64,000 nucleotides of DNA from contig OY855905.1 in assembly GCA_963693305.1 (NCBI GenBank), forward strand, positions 34,332,137-34,396,136. The letters are read 5' to 3'. The notes under the pieces were generated by a model. The model did not search any database and had not been told where the DNA came from. It saw nothing but the letters and a program-made list of their open reading frames with translations. Both the position numbers and the translations under genes were made by a program. Origin of the DNA: Meandrina meandrites. Taxonomy: Eukaryota; Cnidaria; Anthozoa; Scleractinia; Meandrinidae. Below, in pieces: positions 31,200 to 42,159 of this stretch (within the stretch, counting starts at the first letter, position 1; the number at the start of each line of letters is the position of its first letter).

Positions 31200-31627
31200 A
31201 GGCCCTGTTTATATGGTCTCGGGTACCCGAGACCGGCAACCCTCTCCCGGAGTAACCCTGGGCGAGCTATCTTTTCACAAAAATGTTGAAAGATTCCACC
31301 AACCGTCCGTCCACCAACTCTCTCGAGTTGTCTCGGGGGGCGAGACAACTCGGGTGGGCGAGTCGTCTCGTCTCGGCAAGTAGGGTAACCCTGGCAGGCG
31401 GGACGACTTTTTCTCATATAACAAAAGCAAAATAAACTCAGCAAAGCCCACACCGATCGAATAAATGAAAGAAACTCAAGCGAAGAAAGATATCTGGGGA
31501 TTGGAATATTAAAAAGCTTGATGAATAATCAAGGAGGGTCAACTTTGACTCGGCTAGCAGGGACATCTTTTTCTCATATAAACGCTCGGTTGGGAGGGTT
31601 GTCTCGGGTACCATATAATCAGGGCCT
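31200..31627. mobile_element. MITE-like element with AGGCCCTG ends and CGAGACAACC motifs
   Basis: Left AGGCCCTGTTTATATGGTCTCGGGTACC and right GGTACCATATAATCAGGGCCT are inverted. Inside are many GTCTCGGG / CGAGACAAC words in both orientations and two AGGGTAACCCTGG(C) stretches. No coding capacity; borders approximate because no clear target duplication was found. Confidence 0.6.
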
Positions 31628-32407
31628 CACTAACTTTAAAGTGGGCCAAGGCGACTTTTTCTTCCGAGCCTTTAAAAATATTGTATCACCGCAGATGATT
31701 TATTTTGAGTTTGTTCGCTTGTTACTGTTGACAGGCCTTGTAAAAACTATGCTTCGCAGTTCAGCTCTTATAGAGCAGTGACCAGCACCGACAGAAGAGC
31801 GTTGCTAATGGTAATTTTTAAACAATGCCACAAAATGTAAACAGTACTATTAACGGCATAAATTTATGAGTCACATCTTTTAAAGATTTGACATGAAAAA
31901 GAAAGTGTTTTATATCCAACCTTTTTTAAATTTTAGAATTTTTTTCGGACACATTTTCTTTAAATGTTTGTTAATTTTTGTTACTTTGCTTGCACTGCTG
32001 ATTATCCTTTTTATTCTTTCGGCCTTGTAATTTCCTCCGCCAGATACATTTTCTTGTACCTTTTACCTCATCATGGATTTTTTAGCTTAGCTGTTTCAGC
32101 ATGAACGTTCAGCTACGAGATTAAAAGACTTAAAAATATGTTACTTCAGTAATATTGTGCCTCCCAACAAACGTTTCAGAGCTGTAAAAGTCGAAGCTTT
32201 GTTTGAGTAAAACAGGAGTCCACACTTTCAAGGCAGGTGTTTTTGAAACCCACTCAAAAATGAATAAATTATAATTTAAATTGTACAGATCACTAACAAG
32301 TGAAACTTATATTTTGGCAACATTTTAGCATAATACCGGTAAAACCTTGATTCACGACGATGAATTTCCTTTACTGAAAATAACATTGTCGAAAATTGAA
32401 TCGAAAC
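31628..32407. other. Spacer upstream of LLP-motif gene 2
   Basis: AT-rich, no gene seen; includes the presumed promoter of the gene at 32408. Confidence 0.45.
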
Positions 32408-33193
32408 ATGGCAAGGATACATAAAGACGACAATATCAAACGAGGGAGTTATCGGATTTTGCTGCCTTACTCCAAGATTGAAAGTAAACAAATCCAAGAT
32501 GGAAATTTGGTATCCTCTGACGACGTGAAAAGTGTCAGGGATTTGTTCATCTTTGGCGAAAAACACTGCGAGCCGAAATCGTTCGGGAAAATGGAAGCTT
32601 GGATAAACGAAGAAAGCAGAAAAACGAAGCGAAGTAAAAGGCACTTTCAACACTCTGGTAACTTTCTTAAGAGTCTAAGAGCCGAGGTGTCCAACGAGGT
32701 AACTTATAAGTTTGTGCCATCACCTGAATTCAAGCCGGGAAGTTATTTTCTTTTGCCAGAAAGCTCTCCCGGTTTGGAATACGACGCAGTGCGATTTGAT
32801 AGGTGCGTCCCCTCGTACACATACATTAAGCCTACCGATCAGCTATGCAGGAATAATGTTATGAGAAAAGAGTTCTGTGAAGTCGTTGGGAAAGAACTGT
32901 GTGTTGACTGTAATGGGGGCAAACTGAGGCAAAGATTCAATCATAAAATGGATTCTTTATACCCTTGCCTTGAATATAATAAAGAAAAACGACCTTACGG
33001 ATACTGCCCAAGAGCGATGCGTCTTACAGAACCTTTACCATCACGAATCGAGCAACGACCGAAGAGCTTAAATTTATATGGAAGAGGTCGCACTACTTTG
33101 AGCGGGGATATCCGTGGGATCCGCCGATTGGATGACTGTGATAGCGATACGCCGATTAAAGTTTTTATCAAACCGCGACCATTCACGAGTTGA
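32408..33193 (+). CDS. Unrecognised basic protein, LLP-motif gene 2
   Basis: Single exon, 261 residues, ATG 32408 as first in-frame start (stop at 32381 upstream). Lys/Arg-rich and hydrophilic, with no signal peptide or membrane segment. Two copies of the shared motif: SYRILLPYSK (14-23) and GSYFLLPESS (111-120), both preceded by Gly. Cysteines cluster at 133-178 (including C-V-D-C). The C-terminus is basic (KVFIKPRPFTS). No known domain recognised. It is the second of four similarly oriented genes spaced 3-4 kb apart. The intronless form could suggest a retrocopy origin of the family, but no poly-A tract or target duplication is seen. Confidence 0.6.
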   Translation: MARIHKDDNIKRGSYRILLPYSKIESKQIQDGNLVSSDDVKSVRDLFIFGEKHCEPKSFGKMEAWINEESRKTKRSKRHFQHSGNFLKSLRAEVSNEVTYKFVPSPEFKPGSYFLLPESSPGLEYDAVRFDRCVPSYTYIKPTDQLCRNNVMRKEFCEVVGKELCVDCNGGKLRQRFNHKMDSLYPCLEYNKEKRPYGYCPRAMRLTEPLPSRIEQRPKSLNLYGRGRTTLSGDIRGIRRLDDCDSDTPIKVFIKPRPFTS

Positions 33194-33949
33194 ACTATAA
33201 GAACAGAAACGTAATCGAGGTGTAACGCAAGAGGAGCTTGTGCCAGAAAGCTGACTCTGTTTCTATGACAACTCAGCCACCTTGTTACAATTTCATTTCC
33301 ACTTGGTTAAAATAGAGAAAGGTAGAAAAGTGTAGATTGCGTAGAAGAGATTTAATTTAAATGCCGTTGTGAAAACTTTCCATGTACAGTATAATTCTGA
33401 TGAAAATTCTAAGTCGAGCCTGCAATAGCCCAGAACAAGGGTCAGTGACCAATTTTACAAACAACTATCATGCTCATAAACCCAATCGGGCAATCTTACG
33501 ACAGCCACCTCTTTATTACGGCCACATTTTTGGCCCAAATAAAAATGTAAATTAGTTTGACCAGCGTCATTGATACGGGCTATCCCATAGTTTAGTGTCT
33601 CGTTAATCATGGTTCTATCTTACGTGGTAACCCTTGATATGCTGAATTTCTACACTGTACATCCTTTCTTTTGACCTGAAAAGTTTCGATCTTTATCAAT
33701 GAAAAGTTGTGGAAAGGAGACCATGATCAAGCACAGGTATGATTGGCCTGTTTTACCATCAATTTTGGTCACGTTTTTTTCGATTAGCACTGTCAGAATG
33801 CAGTCGATCGTCAAAGTGGACAGTCCTGTGGAAAGATCTATCCAACCGGTATTAGTTGCATATCACAAGAATCTGCTGACGTGCAAATTGGTGACGTCAC
33901 AAGTGGTTGAATGGACATTCCTCCAAATCCCGTAATAATCCGGACTTAG
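33194..33949. other. Intergenic DNA after LLP-motif gene 2
   Basis: AATAAA at 33538-33543 is a possible polyA signal for gene 2. Otherwise no gene is seen. Confidence 0.4.
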
Positions 33950-34330
33950 CATATTAAGGGTTAAAGGGGCACTATTACGGGGATTTTGATGCATTTGTGG
34001 TCATAACGGAACTAAAAGTAGCTTTTCTCATTTACGAGGTGCGCCTAGAACACCATACAAGGTGAAAATATTAGGTGAATTACTTAAGGGAGAGCGAAGT
34101 GTAATTAGTTTTTAGCAATTTATCCAAAACACATTGGCAGAGTTTGCTCGACATTTTCAATTTGAGATCAAAATCTCATGCCTGTATAACTCATGGTAAT
34201 ACCTCTTTTGTTACTTCAGTGTACTAATATAGTCTTTCTAACAAAGCTAGACCATTATGTTTAGGTTTCCATTGATTTAAATATGTCTTTTGCCTTTTGA
34301 CTTTTAGAAGTGATGCTCCTGATGGTGTTC
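33950..34330 (+). repeat. Degenerate interspersed repeat, copy 2
   Basis: Begins with AAAGGGGCACTATTACGGGG and aligns with 3360-3720 by shared words in the same order (CCTAGAACA, CAATTTGAGATCA, CTTCAGTGTAC, CTAGACCA). Family unknown. Confidence 0.5.
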
Positions 34331-35473
34331 CTTAAATGCTTAAGTTGACGGCTTGTTTTTCTCTTTACTTTTAACTTAAGTTCTAAATAATTGCGACGAG
34401 AGTTTAGCCGCAGATAGACTTTCTAAAAGCATTTTTTAATTATTTTGTTTATTTGCTGTGACCTTGCGTCGTCTAGAACATAAATCAGTGGACTAGAGGT
34501 ACATAGAGAAACAGGCGCAGAATAAGGGCAAGTGAAATGACTGTCACAGGAAGAAGAGGCAAAGCTAAACACGAGGAGTCATGCAGGGGAGCCTCTGCAA
34601 TTAATACTAACTTTCAAATTAACTTTGCCATGGAGAACTTACATTCTTCGTAACACAGATTTTGTTCTTTCCGTTCGTATTTTTTTTATCGAGACTATCT
34701 AGACTGCATATTCAACCCCACAATTCGAGAGCCTGAAAAAGCCTGAGGTCCAGATTACCACGTATGGTTACCTGTGTTTATCTGGAATCTTAGGCTGTTA
34801 ATTTACGTAGGGCTTGGCGGATTTAACTCGTCTAGAGCTGTAATTATGTCCTGAGTCTTATTTTTAAAGCAATAGCTTACAAAAGGAAATATACATAAAA
34901 ATGAAAGTGATCGATTATTCTCCTAACAACTGAAAGGTGTTGTGATTTTTGTTTAGCTTTACAGAAGTTAAATCCACAACCACGTAGCAGACTGTTCGAT
35001 GTTTAGACTGGCTATATCGCGACGTACGTTAGTGGAAATGAAGTATGACTAGAAAAGTGGTCAAACTTGCCTCTCAAATCATGTACTGTCATGGTTTACT
35101 TCTTAAGCTCCTTTATTACACAGCTCTCTGATTAATTACATTTAGTCTAATCCTTGACGTTTTGTGCAATAAAAAGAAATGGAAGTCAATTTTCTTAGCT
35201 TATAACAATTGTTTTGACCCAGGAACATGAAATTCCTAGACAATCAACTTCAATAAGCTCTCGGATTCCACTTCGGCGAATTAAGAGTTGATAAAACCAC
35301 GCCGGTCATTGATTTTGATGTTCTCTCACACCAGAAACACTCACTTCGAGTGATATCAACAGCTCGATAAGTCCTTTTCAAGCCAATAATGCTAATGCAA
35401 ATAATTCAATGAGGTCAAAGCTAATTGTGTTCCAGCAGCAGTTGACAGCTTATTTGTTTTTGACGATCAAACC
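34331..35473. other. Intergenic DNA, nothing recognised
   Basis: AT-rich stretch without a supportable gene, RNA or repeat. Confidence 0.45.
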
Positions 35474-35668
35474 ATGACTTGCATTGTTACCCAGCAACAC
35501 CTCGTTGCAGTCAAAAGTCGCACATCAGCAACCGTGACAGTAAAATACCTCGGTATCTGTTCTCAACTTTTACCGTGTTATGGCCTACAAAGCAAGCCGC
35601 ATATGTACGTTAAAAGATGTACAAGACATATGGAGACCATGTACTTCTCAAGTGGATGGTATACAAAA
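35474..35668 (+). CDS. Possible first exon of LLP-motif gene 3
   Basis: An ATG in good context (ACCATGA) opens 65 codons that end exactly at a strong donor (AAA|GTAAGT at 35668/35669), leaving phase 0. An acceptor GTGGCAG|GAC at 36911/36912 opens the gene 3 frame in phase 0, so the two could be spliced. The peptide (MTCIVTQQHLVAVK ...) has no recognised domain. Frame agreement has a one-in-three chance by luck, so this is tentative. Confidence 0.25.
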
Positions 35669-37118
35669 GTAAGTGGAAAACCAAACCATTGTATAATCAT
35701 CGCGTTGACTAAAACTGTCTCTAATCGAGCAAGATACAGTTGACTAAAATTCTCCCCGATTTTTCCAGTACGTTTACATGAGTTTTAAGGTCTTTTTACG
35801 TCTTCGCCGAAACAGCGGATAGTGACATACCGCCTACTTCAACTGTTTACACGAATTTTTATGTTGGTTGTCAAAAATTTAAGTTTACTCTTGGTGTGCT
35901 TAACGAGTGAGTTGTCATAATGGCTAGAACGTTTGTGACTGATTTCAGGCAAAACGGAAAAAAACAGTGCGTGCGTTGTGTAATAAATATCCAAAGAGTT
36001 GGTATTGAATTCCTATTGTCCAATTGAGCCACAAGTAGCAGAGAAAAGCTCGAAGATAAAATGTTTGTTTAGGCAATTCGTAAAACTATTTGGTATTCAA
36101 AGTTGTACGGAACCAATGAAAAGGAACGTGTGCGATGAATATTGTGATTGTAACAATAAATTAATGAAAGGTCATGAGTTCTTGAGCCTTGCGGTGCTGC
36201 ATTTGTAATCTTGTTTATTCTCGGAAGTCAAAACAACTTTTTCGAAGTTAATGTAAAGCTTTTATTTTAGTTCGGCAAGTTCAAATGAGAGTAGCCGGCT
36301 GGCTGGCGTTTTATGAGGCTACGTGTTACATGTGCCACCTGGATGGCACATGTAAAAAGGTATCCAGGCAATCGAATCATTTCGCACAAAAATTTTAACG
36401 AGTACACAATCTAGCTTATGCTCAATATTGGAGGGAAAAAACGAGCCTTTGTAGATCCCAGCCATAATGCAACTACTAGACTGATTTGTTTTACAATGGC
36501 AAAGATTACCATTTTATGACTTCTAGATTTCCTAAACTCGAAAGGCCCCAAAATGCTTGCCTGGTCCGGCGATCATTTGCTTGAGCGCGCCGCTCATAGT
36601 TCCTTTTTTTTTTAAGAAGATAGCAAATTTCAACTCCAACTTATTGATATAATAATAGATCAGTTTTCGTAGGCCATACGCAAGTTGCAAATCGATTTAT
36701 AAGAGAGGACAAAATACACTCCAGCAGCTGACAGATATTTGTTATCTTTTCTTCCACCCATGCAGAAGAAGATGCCACATTTCAATTTTGGAAGATACGT
36801 TTGCAAGTGTGTCATCAATAACTGTAGCATCTATTTGTGTCTGTGCCCTGCCTGTAGAATTCACAATTTCTAGACACAGCTATATTTTGTCATTGTTAAG
36901 TCTTGTGGCAGGACATAAAATGGATCAATGAATTGTCACAATCGTTACTAGAGTTCGACTCTTATCTAAACTTCCCGTTTAAACTTGCATCCTTCAGGTT
37001 TAACCTCAAAACTGTGACAGTAGCCTTTGACAGCAGCAAAATCTACCAACTGCCTCACAGTCCTCCCAAGTGTATTCCATTGGAGCAACCTGGAACAAGA
37101 GAGACTGAGGCACCGAAG

Positions 37119-37901
37119 ATGGATCTTCATAATCCAATGACAGCAGCAAGTGACACTCGTCAAAACGTTAGCGCCTACCGTGATTACATGACAACAACAA
37201 ACGCATGTGCAGGGGACGACACTCGATCCATCCATTCCAACTCCGAGGGTTCACCTGAGAGAGTTTCGAGGACAAATATCTTATCGCGCATGGCAAAAAC
37301 AAAAGCGTCTTGGGTGGAAAACCAGAAGCTTCCTGAAGATTTGCCGCAGAGAAAGAGTCCGATCCTCTGCAAGGGAAGTCCGCTTGGGAGTTCCTTGCTG
37401 ACATCGTACATGGAAAACAAGTTGTCAACAGATAGAGGAACGAAAGGTGTTCGCGACGGAAAGAAGTTTGATCTATTGCCAATTTCAAAATATTTGGCAC
37501 AATACCGAGAAGAGAGGAAGTTTAGAAAGGAGAAAAAGTTACCCCTTGTTCGAATTAGTTCTTATCACACTGTCTGTGGCTGCTTGGACGGTTTAGGATC
37601 CTGGGATTGTTCAGACGAAGAACAACAAGATAGCAAGCAAATAGCAACCTTCTTCACTACAAAGGACGTATTTAAACCTTTCCACGCAAGATTATTACCC
37701 ACCAAGGGTGAGGTTTTATATGTTGAGCCTGCACAGAGCAAGTTGAACTCTAGTATTTTTGAAAACGTCAAGTTACCAAGACTTCACGGCAGCAGCGGTA
37801 ATAATACTTTCGTCACTGAGCCAAACAGACGCTACAAAACGACGAGCCAGAGCAAATTTGTTCCGAGAAGAGAGGTTTCTTTTCCTGTCATAGTCAGTTG
37901 A
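37119..37901 (+). CDS. Unrecognised hydrophilic protein, LLP-motif gene 3
   Basis: 260 residues from the first ATG in the long open frame (37119). The frame is open from 36903, so a longer form using an upstream exon is possible. Hydrophilic, Ser/Lys-rich, no signal peptide or membrane segment. Shared motif KKFDLLPISK (115-124, after Gly) and a second FHARLLPTK (178-186). Between them are KKLPLV (139-144) and a Cys patch TVCGC...DC (151-164) followed by an acidic run. C-terminus basic (RRYK, FVPRREVSF). No known family. It matches gene 2 in length, motif position (near residue 115), orientation and intronless main exon. Confidence 0.6.
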   Translation: MDLHNPMTAASDTRQNVSAYRDYMTTTNACAGDDTRSIHSNSEGSPERVSRTNILSRMAKTKASWVENQKLPEDLPQRKSPILCKGSPLGSSLLTSYMENKLSTDRGTKGVRDGKKFDLLPISKYLAQYREERKFRKEKKLPLVRISSYHTVCGCLDGLGSWDCSDEEQQDSKQIATFFTTKDVFKPFHARLLPTKGEVLYVEPAQSKLNSSIFENVKLPRLHGSSGNNTFVTEPNRRYKTTSQSKFVPRREVSFPVIVS

Positions 37902-38250
37902 GCTAAAGATCATAGACGCTTGTGATTAATACGGCTGGGTGTCAGCAAAAGCGTGTCAGTTTCAACTGGACAAAGTGTGTCTCTGAAGTGGGTAAACTGG
38001 CAATCGATCGCTAAAAAAGCCCTTGCGTTTCTGCTGACCATGTAGAGGAGAGGGACATGGCGCGGTATTATTGAAAGCCACGACAGGTGGCTTGGCAAGG
38101 CGCTTAACAAGGAGAGGGGAGGGCCATACTCAGCTAAAGCCGTTCCTGCTCCTTCCAGTCAGACGCATGGGTGAATTTAGCGATCACTTGGCAAGAAACC
38201 TCTTCATAATTGAAAGAATTGAGAAAAAAGAGACTGTTTTTGACCAAGTG

Positions 38251-38256
38251 AATAAA
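38251..38256 (+). terminator. PolyA signal of LLP-motif gene 3
   Basis: AATAAA about 350 bases after the stop codon at 37901; the nearest perfect match I see. Confidence 0.4.
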
Positions 38257-38259
38257 CCA

Positions 38260-39516
38260 AGTGCAAATGAACTTAATAATAGTTGACACGAGTTTTAGAT
38301 CAAAAGCGAGGAGAGGGAAATGCCCAAGATAGGTTGCTTTATGACGCATAGCATAAAACATCAGTGTTTCAAAAGTCTTTGTGTTTGTCTTGAATTTACT
38401 TGCGTTTCTTTTACTTTAGTTTCTTTGCTCGTTATGTCCTTGAACCAAAAAACCTGACTTAATATAAGAAATATGGTCTTGTCGCGCGAAATTGACTGAA
38501 TCTATTACATGTAAGTGCTATATGAGAAAACTAAATGGCCGCAAATGCATATGCACATGCTTGTCAAAGTGATTAGCGTTCCCAAGGTTGCCTTGAAATC
38601 TAATGGGTTTGTAAATAATTCTGTATTTCTAACGAGTATAGCTAAAGAGCGCTTGTAAGAAAGCGCATAGCAAATGTACGTCGATTAATCACATACAAAA
38701 AGTGGATCAAACGAAATCTGATTGAGGCGTGCTTAAAATATCATTTAAATTGAAATAACAACAGGCATAGCAAAAGAAACGGAGGGCTCTGGGAACGAGA
38801 ATGGTTCGAGCAAGTAATCGTCGCCAGGGACATGCGCGCTATTCAAGAAATAGAAGCCGTGTTTCTATAGAGATAATGATACACCAGTGGAACTCTGGGA
38901 GAAAGATAAAAGCTTTACAAACATATCAAAGGTCCCACTCTACTGGCGCCTAATTGGAAATTAAGGAAATAACTAATAGGCCAAGAAAAAGTAGTAGAGT
39001 GCATGTATACATATAACAGCCAGGCCTTACGTTATTTCAGGTTATCGTAGCCGGCGGAGGTAAGTGTAGAGAGCTGTACTATTTATGACATAACAAGTAA
39101 AATTCACAGTCTGAAACGCTGACCACGAAACATACTGTTTCAGTCATGTTCGGTGATCTTTCGTACATCGATCTTCATCGCAGAATATCGTGACAGAAAA
39201 GTAAACACATTTTAGGTCAGGCTGATATAAACGTAAACCTTCTGAGAAAACAAAATTTAAAAAGGTGAAACAAAGAACGCGCAACTCAGCCTTAAAAATT
39301 CTCTTTGTTTTTTTTTATTAATTTTTCCCGTGTTTAATGATAGAGTTAAATTTAGGAAAACGAGAAATAGCTATAGAAATCATCATCTAGAGCGTATTTG
39401 TGCACGTGTGGTTTATCGTTTTCGCAGAATCCATCCTGTTTCAGGCAGAGTGCAATTCAAAATTGCTTGATGCCAGACATTTTGATATCATTCTCTTGCT
39501 GAAGCTTGATAACTCA
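38260..39516. other. Intergenic DNA, nothing recognised
   Basis: AT-rich sequence with no supportable gene or RNA. Confidence 0.45.
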
Positions 39517-39921
39517 GGCCCAGTTCAGACGTCGTGCTTCTGCCGTGCCGAACTTAATTGTTATAGGTTCGACTGTAGCACGGCACAAACACGACTCTGA
39601 TCCAGGCGTCGTGCCAAATTCAGGACTTACTGAAGTCACGTAACAATTAGTCAGCGTTAATCAAACAAAAATGGCGCCGTAACTACCCCCGTCAAAATAC
39701 ATTTAATATAATTTATGAATTTTGTTTGGCACGGCAGAAGCGCGACGTTTGAATCACTGCCGTGCCAGAGTCGTGTAGCACGGCAGAGCTTGTCGAACTT
39801 AATTGCTTTGCCGAACTTAATTTTAAGTTTGATTCAGACGCCGTACTTCTGCCGTGCTTTTGTCGAACTTAATTCCTGAATTTAGTTTGACACGGCAGAA
39901 GCACGACGTCTGAACTGGGCC
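39517..39921. mobile_element. 405-bp Harbinger-like MITE
   Basis: Ends GGCCCAGTTCAGACGTCGTG and CACGACGTCTGAACTGGGCC are exact inverses for at least 20 bases. The direct flank is TCA (39514-39516 and 39922-39924). GGCCC-GTTCA ends with a 3-bp duplication fit PIF/Harbinger elements. Subterminal motifs CACGGCAGAAGC and TCGAACTTAATT recur in both orientations several times, as transposase-binding sites often do. No coding capacity. Confidence 0.75.
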
Positions 39922-39924
39922 TCA

Positions 39925-41015
39925 GATGAACTCCATTTTCATATTTTGGACACAGAGTTTTCTCTATTCCAAGCTTACAAGCTTCCAGCCTCATTAAAAA
40001 AAAAACTACAGCGTTATATAACATTGTTCACAACGACTTGATCATTCTATCTTCCGAAAGGTTATTAAATTGTCTCAAACAGGAATGACATTGACAACGT
40101 GATGGTCATGATGGAGCGGAAGGCAGTGGCTTCACTGATTACACCTGTTTTTGTAAGGTACCCGGAACAAGTTTAATTTACTGCCTTCAATGTCCGTATG
40201 TCATGTCTTCGTTACCTTTTTACTTATATCCGCCACCGACAAGTCAAGTTCGTAATATCTTCTTGTTCTCTGTTCACGGGCTCTTGATATCGGAGCACTC
40301 AGCGTCGCATTCAAGTCTGTCTATTTCAGTTTCGGGCAGTTTTGTCTGCACGAATTTAAATATTTTCACTGTATATTTTAATTCCTTTAGTTAGTTAACA
40401 TTTCGAGCTGCATTCAAATCTTTTTTACAAGAACAATTGTAGCTCGGTATCACGTAAATTTTTTTCATTTTATCTGTCCTAAAATAATCAACAACTGTTT
40501 TGTAGCTATGACACTGGTCTTTCCTTTCCAGTTCGAACGCGCAGGCTTCCTTTGTTTGCTCAATCTCGCTTTTCAACCTTTAAACCTTTCTTTTCTATTT
40601 AAAGAAAGACCTCTAATCCATTTGAATTTTTAATAACCCAAACTTTTTAAATTTGAATGTGTTGTCAACACAAAGGACTAACTCGGTAAATGCCTAATGA
40701 CTTCAACATCGTGCTAATCTGTGTAAACTATCGCTGTGTATTCAAGTTTATCTCAAAACGTTAGAAATCAAGAAACTCATCGGTAAGCCAAACTGAATTA
40801 CGCGTAACGTGGAGTTGCTAACATTCAGTTGACGGGCAAAACAATTTTTAAACAACTGACGAGCAATTTTCATATCGACCAGCAATTTTTCCGTTCATAA
40901 TTATCACTTTCACGCCGATGCAAGAAAGCTTCTGACCACTAATCTATCACTGGATGCTTCTCTGGTTGCAAATGAGGTAAATGTATAGATGTACTGAGTT
41001 AATTTGCGGTAAATC
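39925..41015. other. Spacer upstream of LLP-motif gene 4
   Basis: AT-rich, no supportable gene; includes the presumed promoter of the gene at 41016. Confidence 0.45.
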
Positions 41016-41837
41016 ATGCGCAGAAACAAGGCAAATAATCACAAAAAGGCGAATAATCGGAACCGTGTTACGAGGGATGGTGGGGATATTTACCTACCAA
41101 CAACAGAATCATCAGTGGACATTCTCGACAACTTTGATGACATAGAAAACATTAAACGACGGGGAAACGCTGATCAAGTGCGGGATTTGACAGGTGGCGA
41201 TCCAACAAAAGGCAAAAACTATAAACTGCTTCCCGAAGTGACAGCAGTCTCATCGCTTTCGACCAACGACTCAGATTTTTATGATCTTTGCAGTTCGCGC
41301 GGCAAGGATAAAGACTGGAGTTCAGTTTTTTCACCCAATTTAGAAGAAGCCGAATGTGAAATAACTTCTGCAGAGTGGCATGCCTTCTCTTCGGACATGG
41401 AAAAAGTTTCACCAAGAAGTAGAAGGCGAATAGGAACTGGAGCTTTGGAAAATGAAATTAAGTTACAAGCTTTATTCGATGACAAAGAACGGATGCATCA
41501 TTCAAAGGACTTGGTCAGGGATAGAATAAACAAAGATAATAAACGGACAGCTGCGTCTTTACCATTAGTCCCGACACCACGATACGAGAAGGCCGGAAAT
41601 TTAAGTGAAAACAAGAAAATATCTAAAGGAAGGAAACAAGGATTCAAACGTTATGAGCCTGATATAGGAATTGTGAACGGCAAGAAACTCTCAAACTCTA
41701 TAGCTCCCGAATATCACAATTTAAGACCTTTTCTGCCTTTGCTCACGCTTTGTCAGTGTCCTGATTATGATTCAGCTGTAATAGAGGTTGTTCGGGACTA
41801 CAATGATCCATGTAGTGTCAGATATCTATCCACCTAG
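41016..41837 (+). CDS. Unrecognised hydrophilic protein, LLP-motif gene 4
   Basis: Single exon, 273 residues, ATG 41016 with an in-frame TAA two codons upstream (41010). N-terminus very basic and Asn-rich, like a nuclear-localisation stretch; no signal peptide or membrane segment. The shared motif is GKNYKLLPEV (66-75); a variant IYLPTTESS lies at 25-33. Later: SLPLVPTPRYEK (181-192), a basic run KKISKGRKQGFKRYEP, and C-terminal PFLPLLTLCQCPDYDS (238-253), which resembles KKLPLV...CGC of gene 3. No known family. An AATAAA at 42154 follows. Confidence 0.6.
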   Translation: MRRNKANNHKKANNRNRVTRDGGDIYLPTTESSVDILDNFDDIENIKRRGNADQVRDLTGGDPTKGKNYKLLPEVTAVSSLSTNDSDFYDLCSSRGKDKDWSSVFSPNLEEAECEITSAEWHAFSSDMEKVSPRSRRRIGTGALENEIKLQALFDDKERMHHSKDLVRDRINKDNKRTAASLPLVPTPRYEKAGNLSENKKISKGRKQGFKRYEPDIGIVNGKKLSNSIAPEYHNLRPFLPLLTLCQCPDYDSAVIEVVRDYNDPCSVRYLST

Positions 41838-42153
41838 TGACCCTTATTAAATGAACTTATTAAATGCTTCAGTTAAATTGTGGCACTGGCTTAACTTTAC
41901 TCAAAACAGGTGCAATGCGATGCTTTCATGTTAAGCTGCAAGAGGGTGTGAATGGGGTTTACTGTTTACATGGAGCCTAATTTGAACATTTTTTTCTTAG
42001 GGTTTAGCGTTACAACGACTAAAAATTTAATGTTAAATGTCACACGAACTTAAGCGGAAACTGTTTCAAATGTTACATGGCCTAAAGTTAAGTCAGGTAT
42101 AGTGTCACAGAGACTACCCCATCTACACCCTTTTCCTAATAATTTTGGCGCGC

Positions 42154-42159
42154 AATAAA
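42154..42159 (+). terminator. Possible polyA signal of LLP-motif gene 4
   Basis: AATAAA about 315 bases after the stop of the gene at 41016-41837. Confidence 0.35.
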
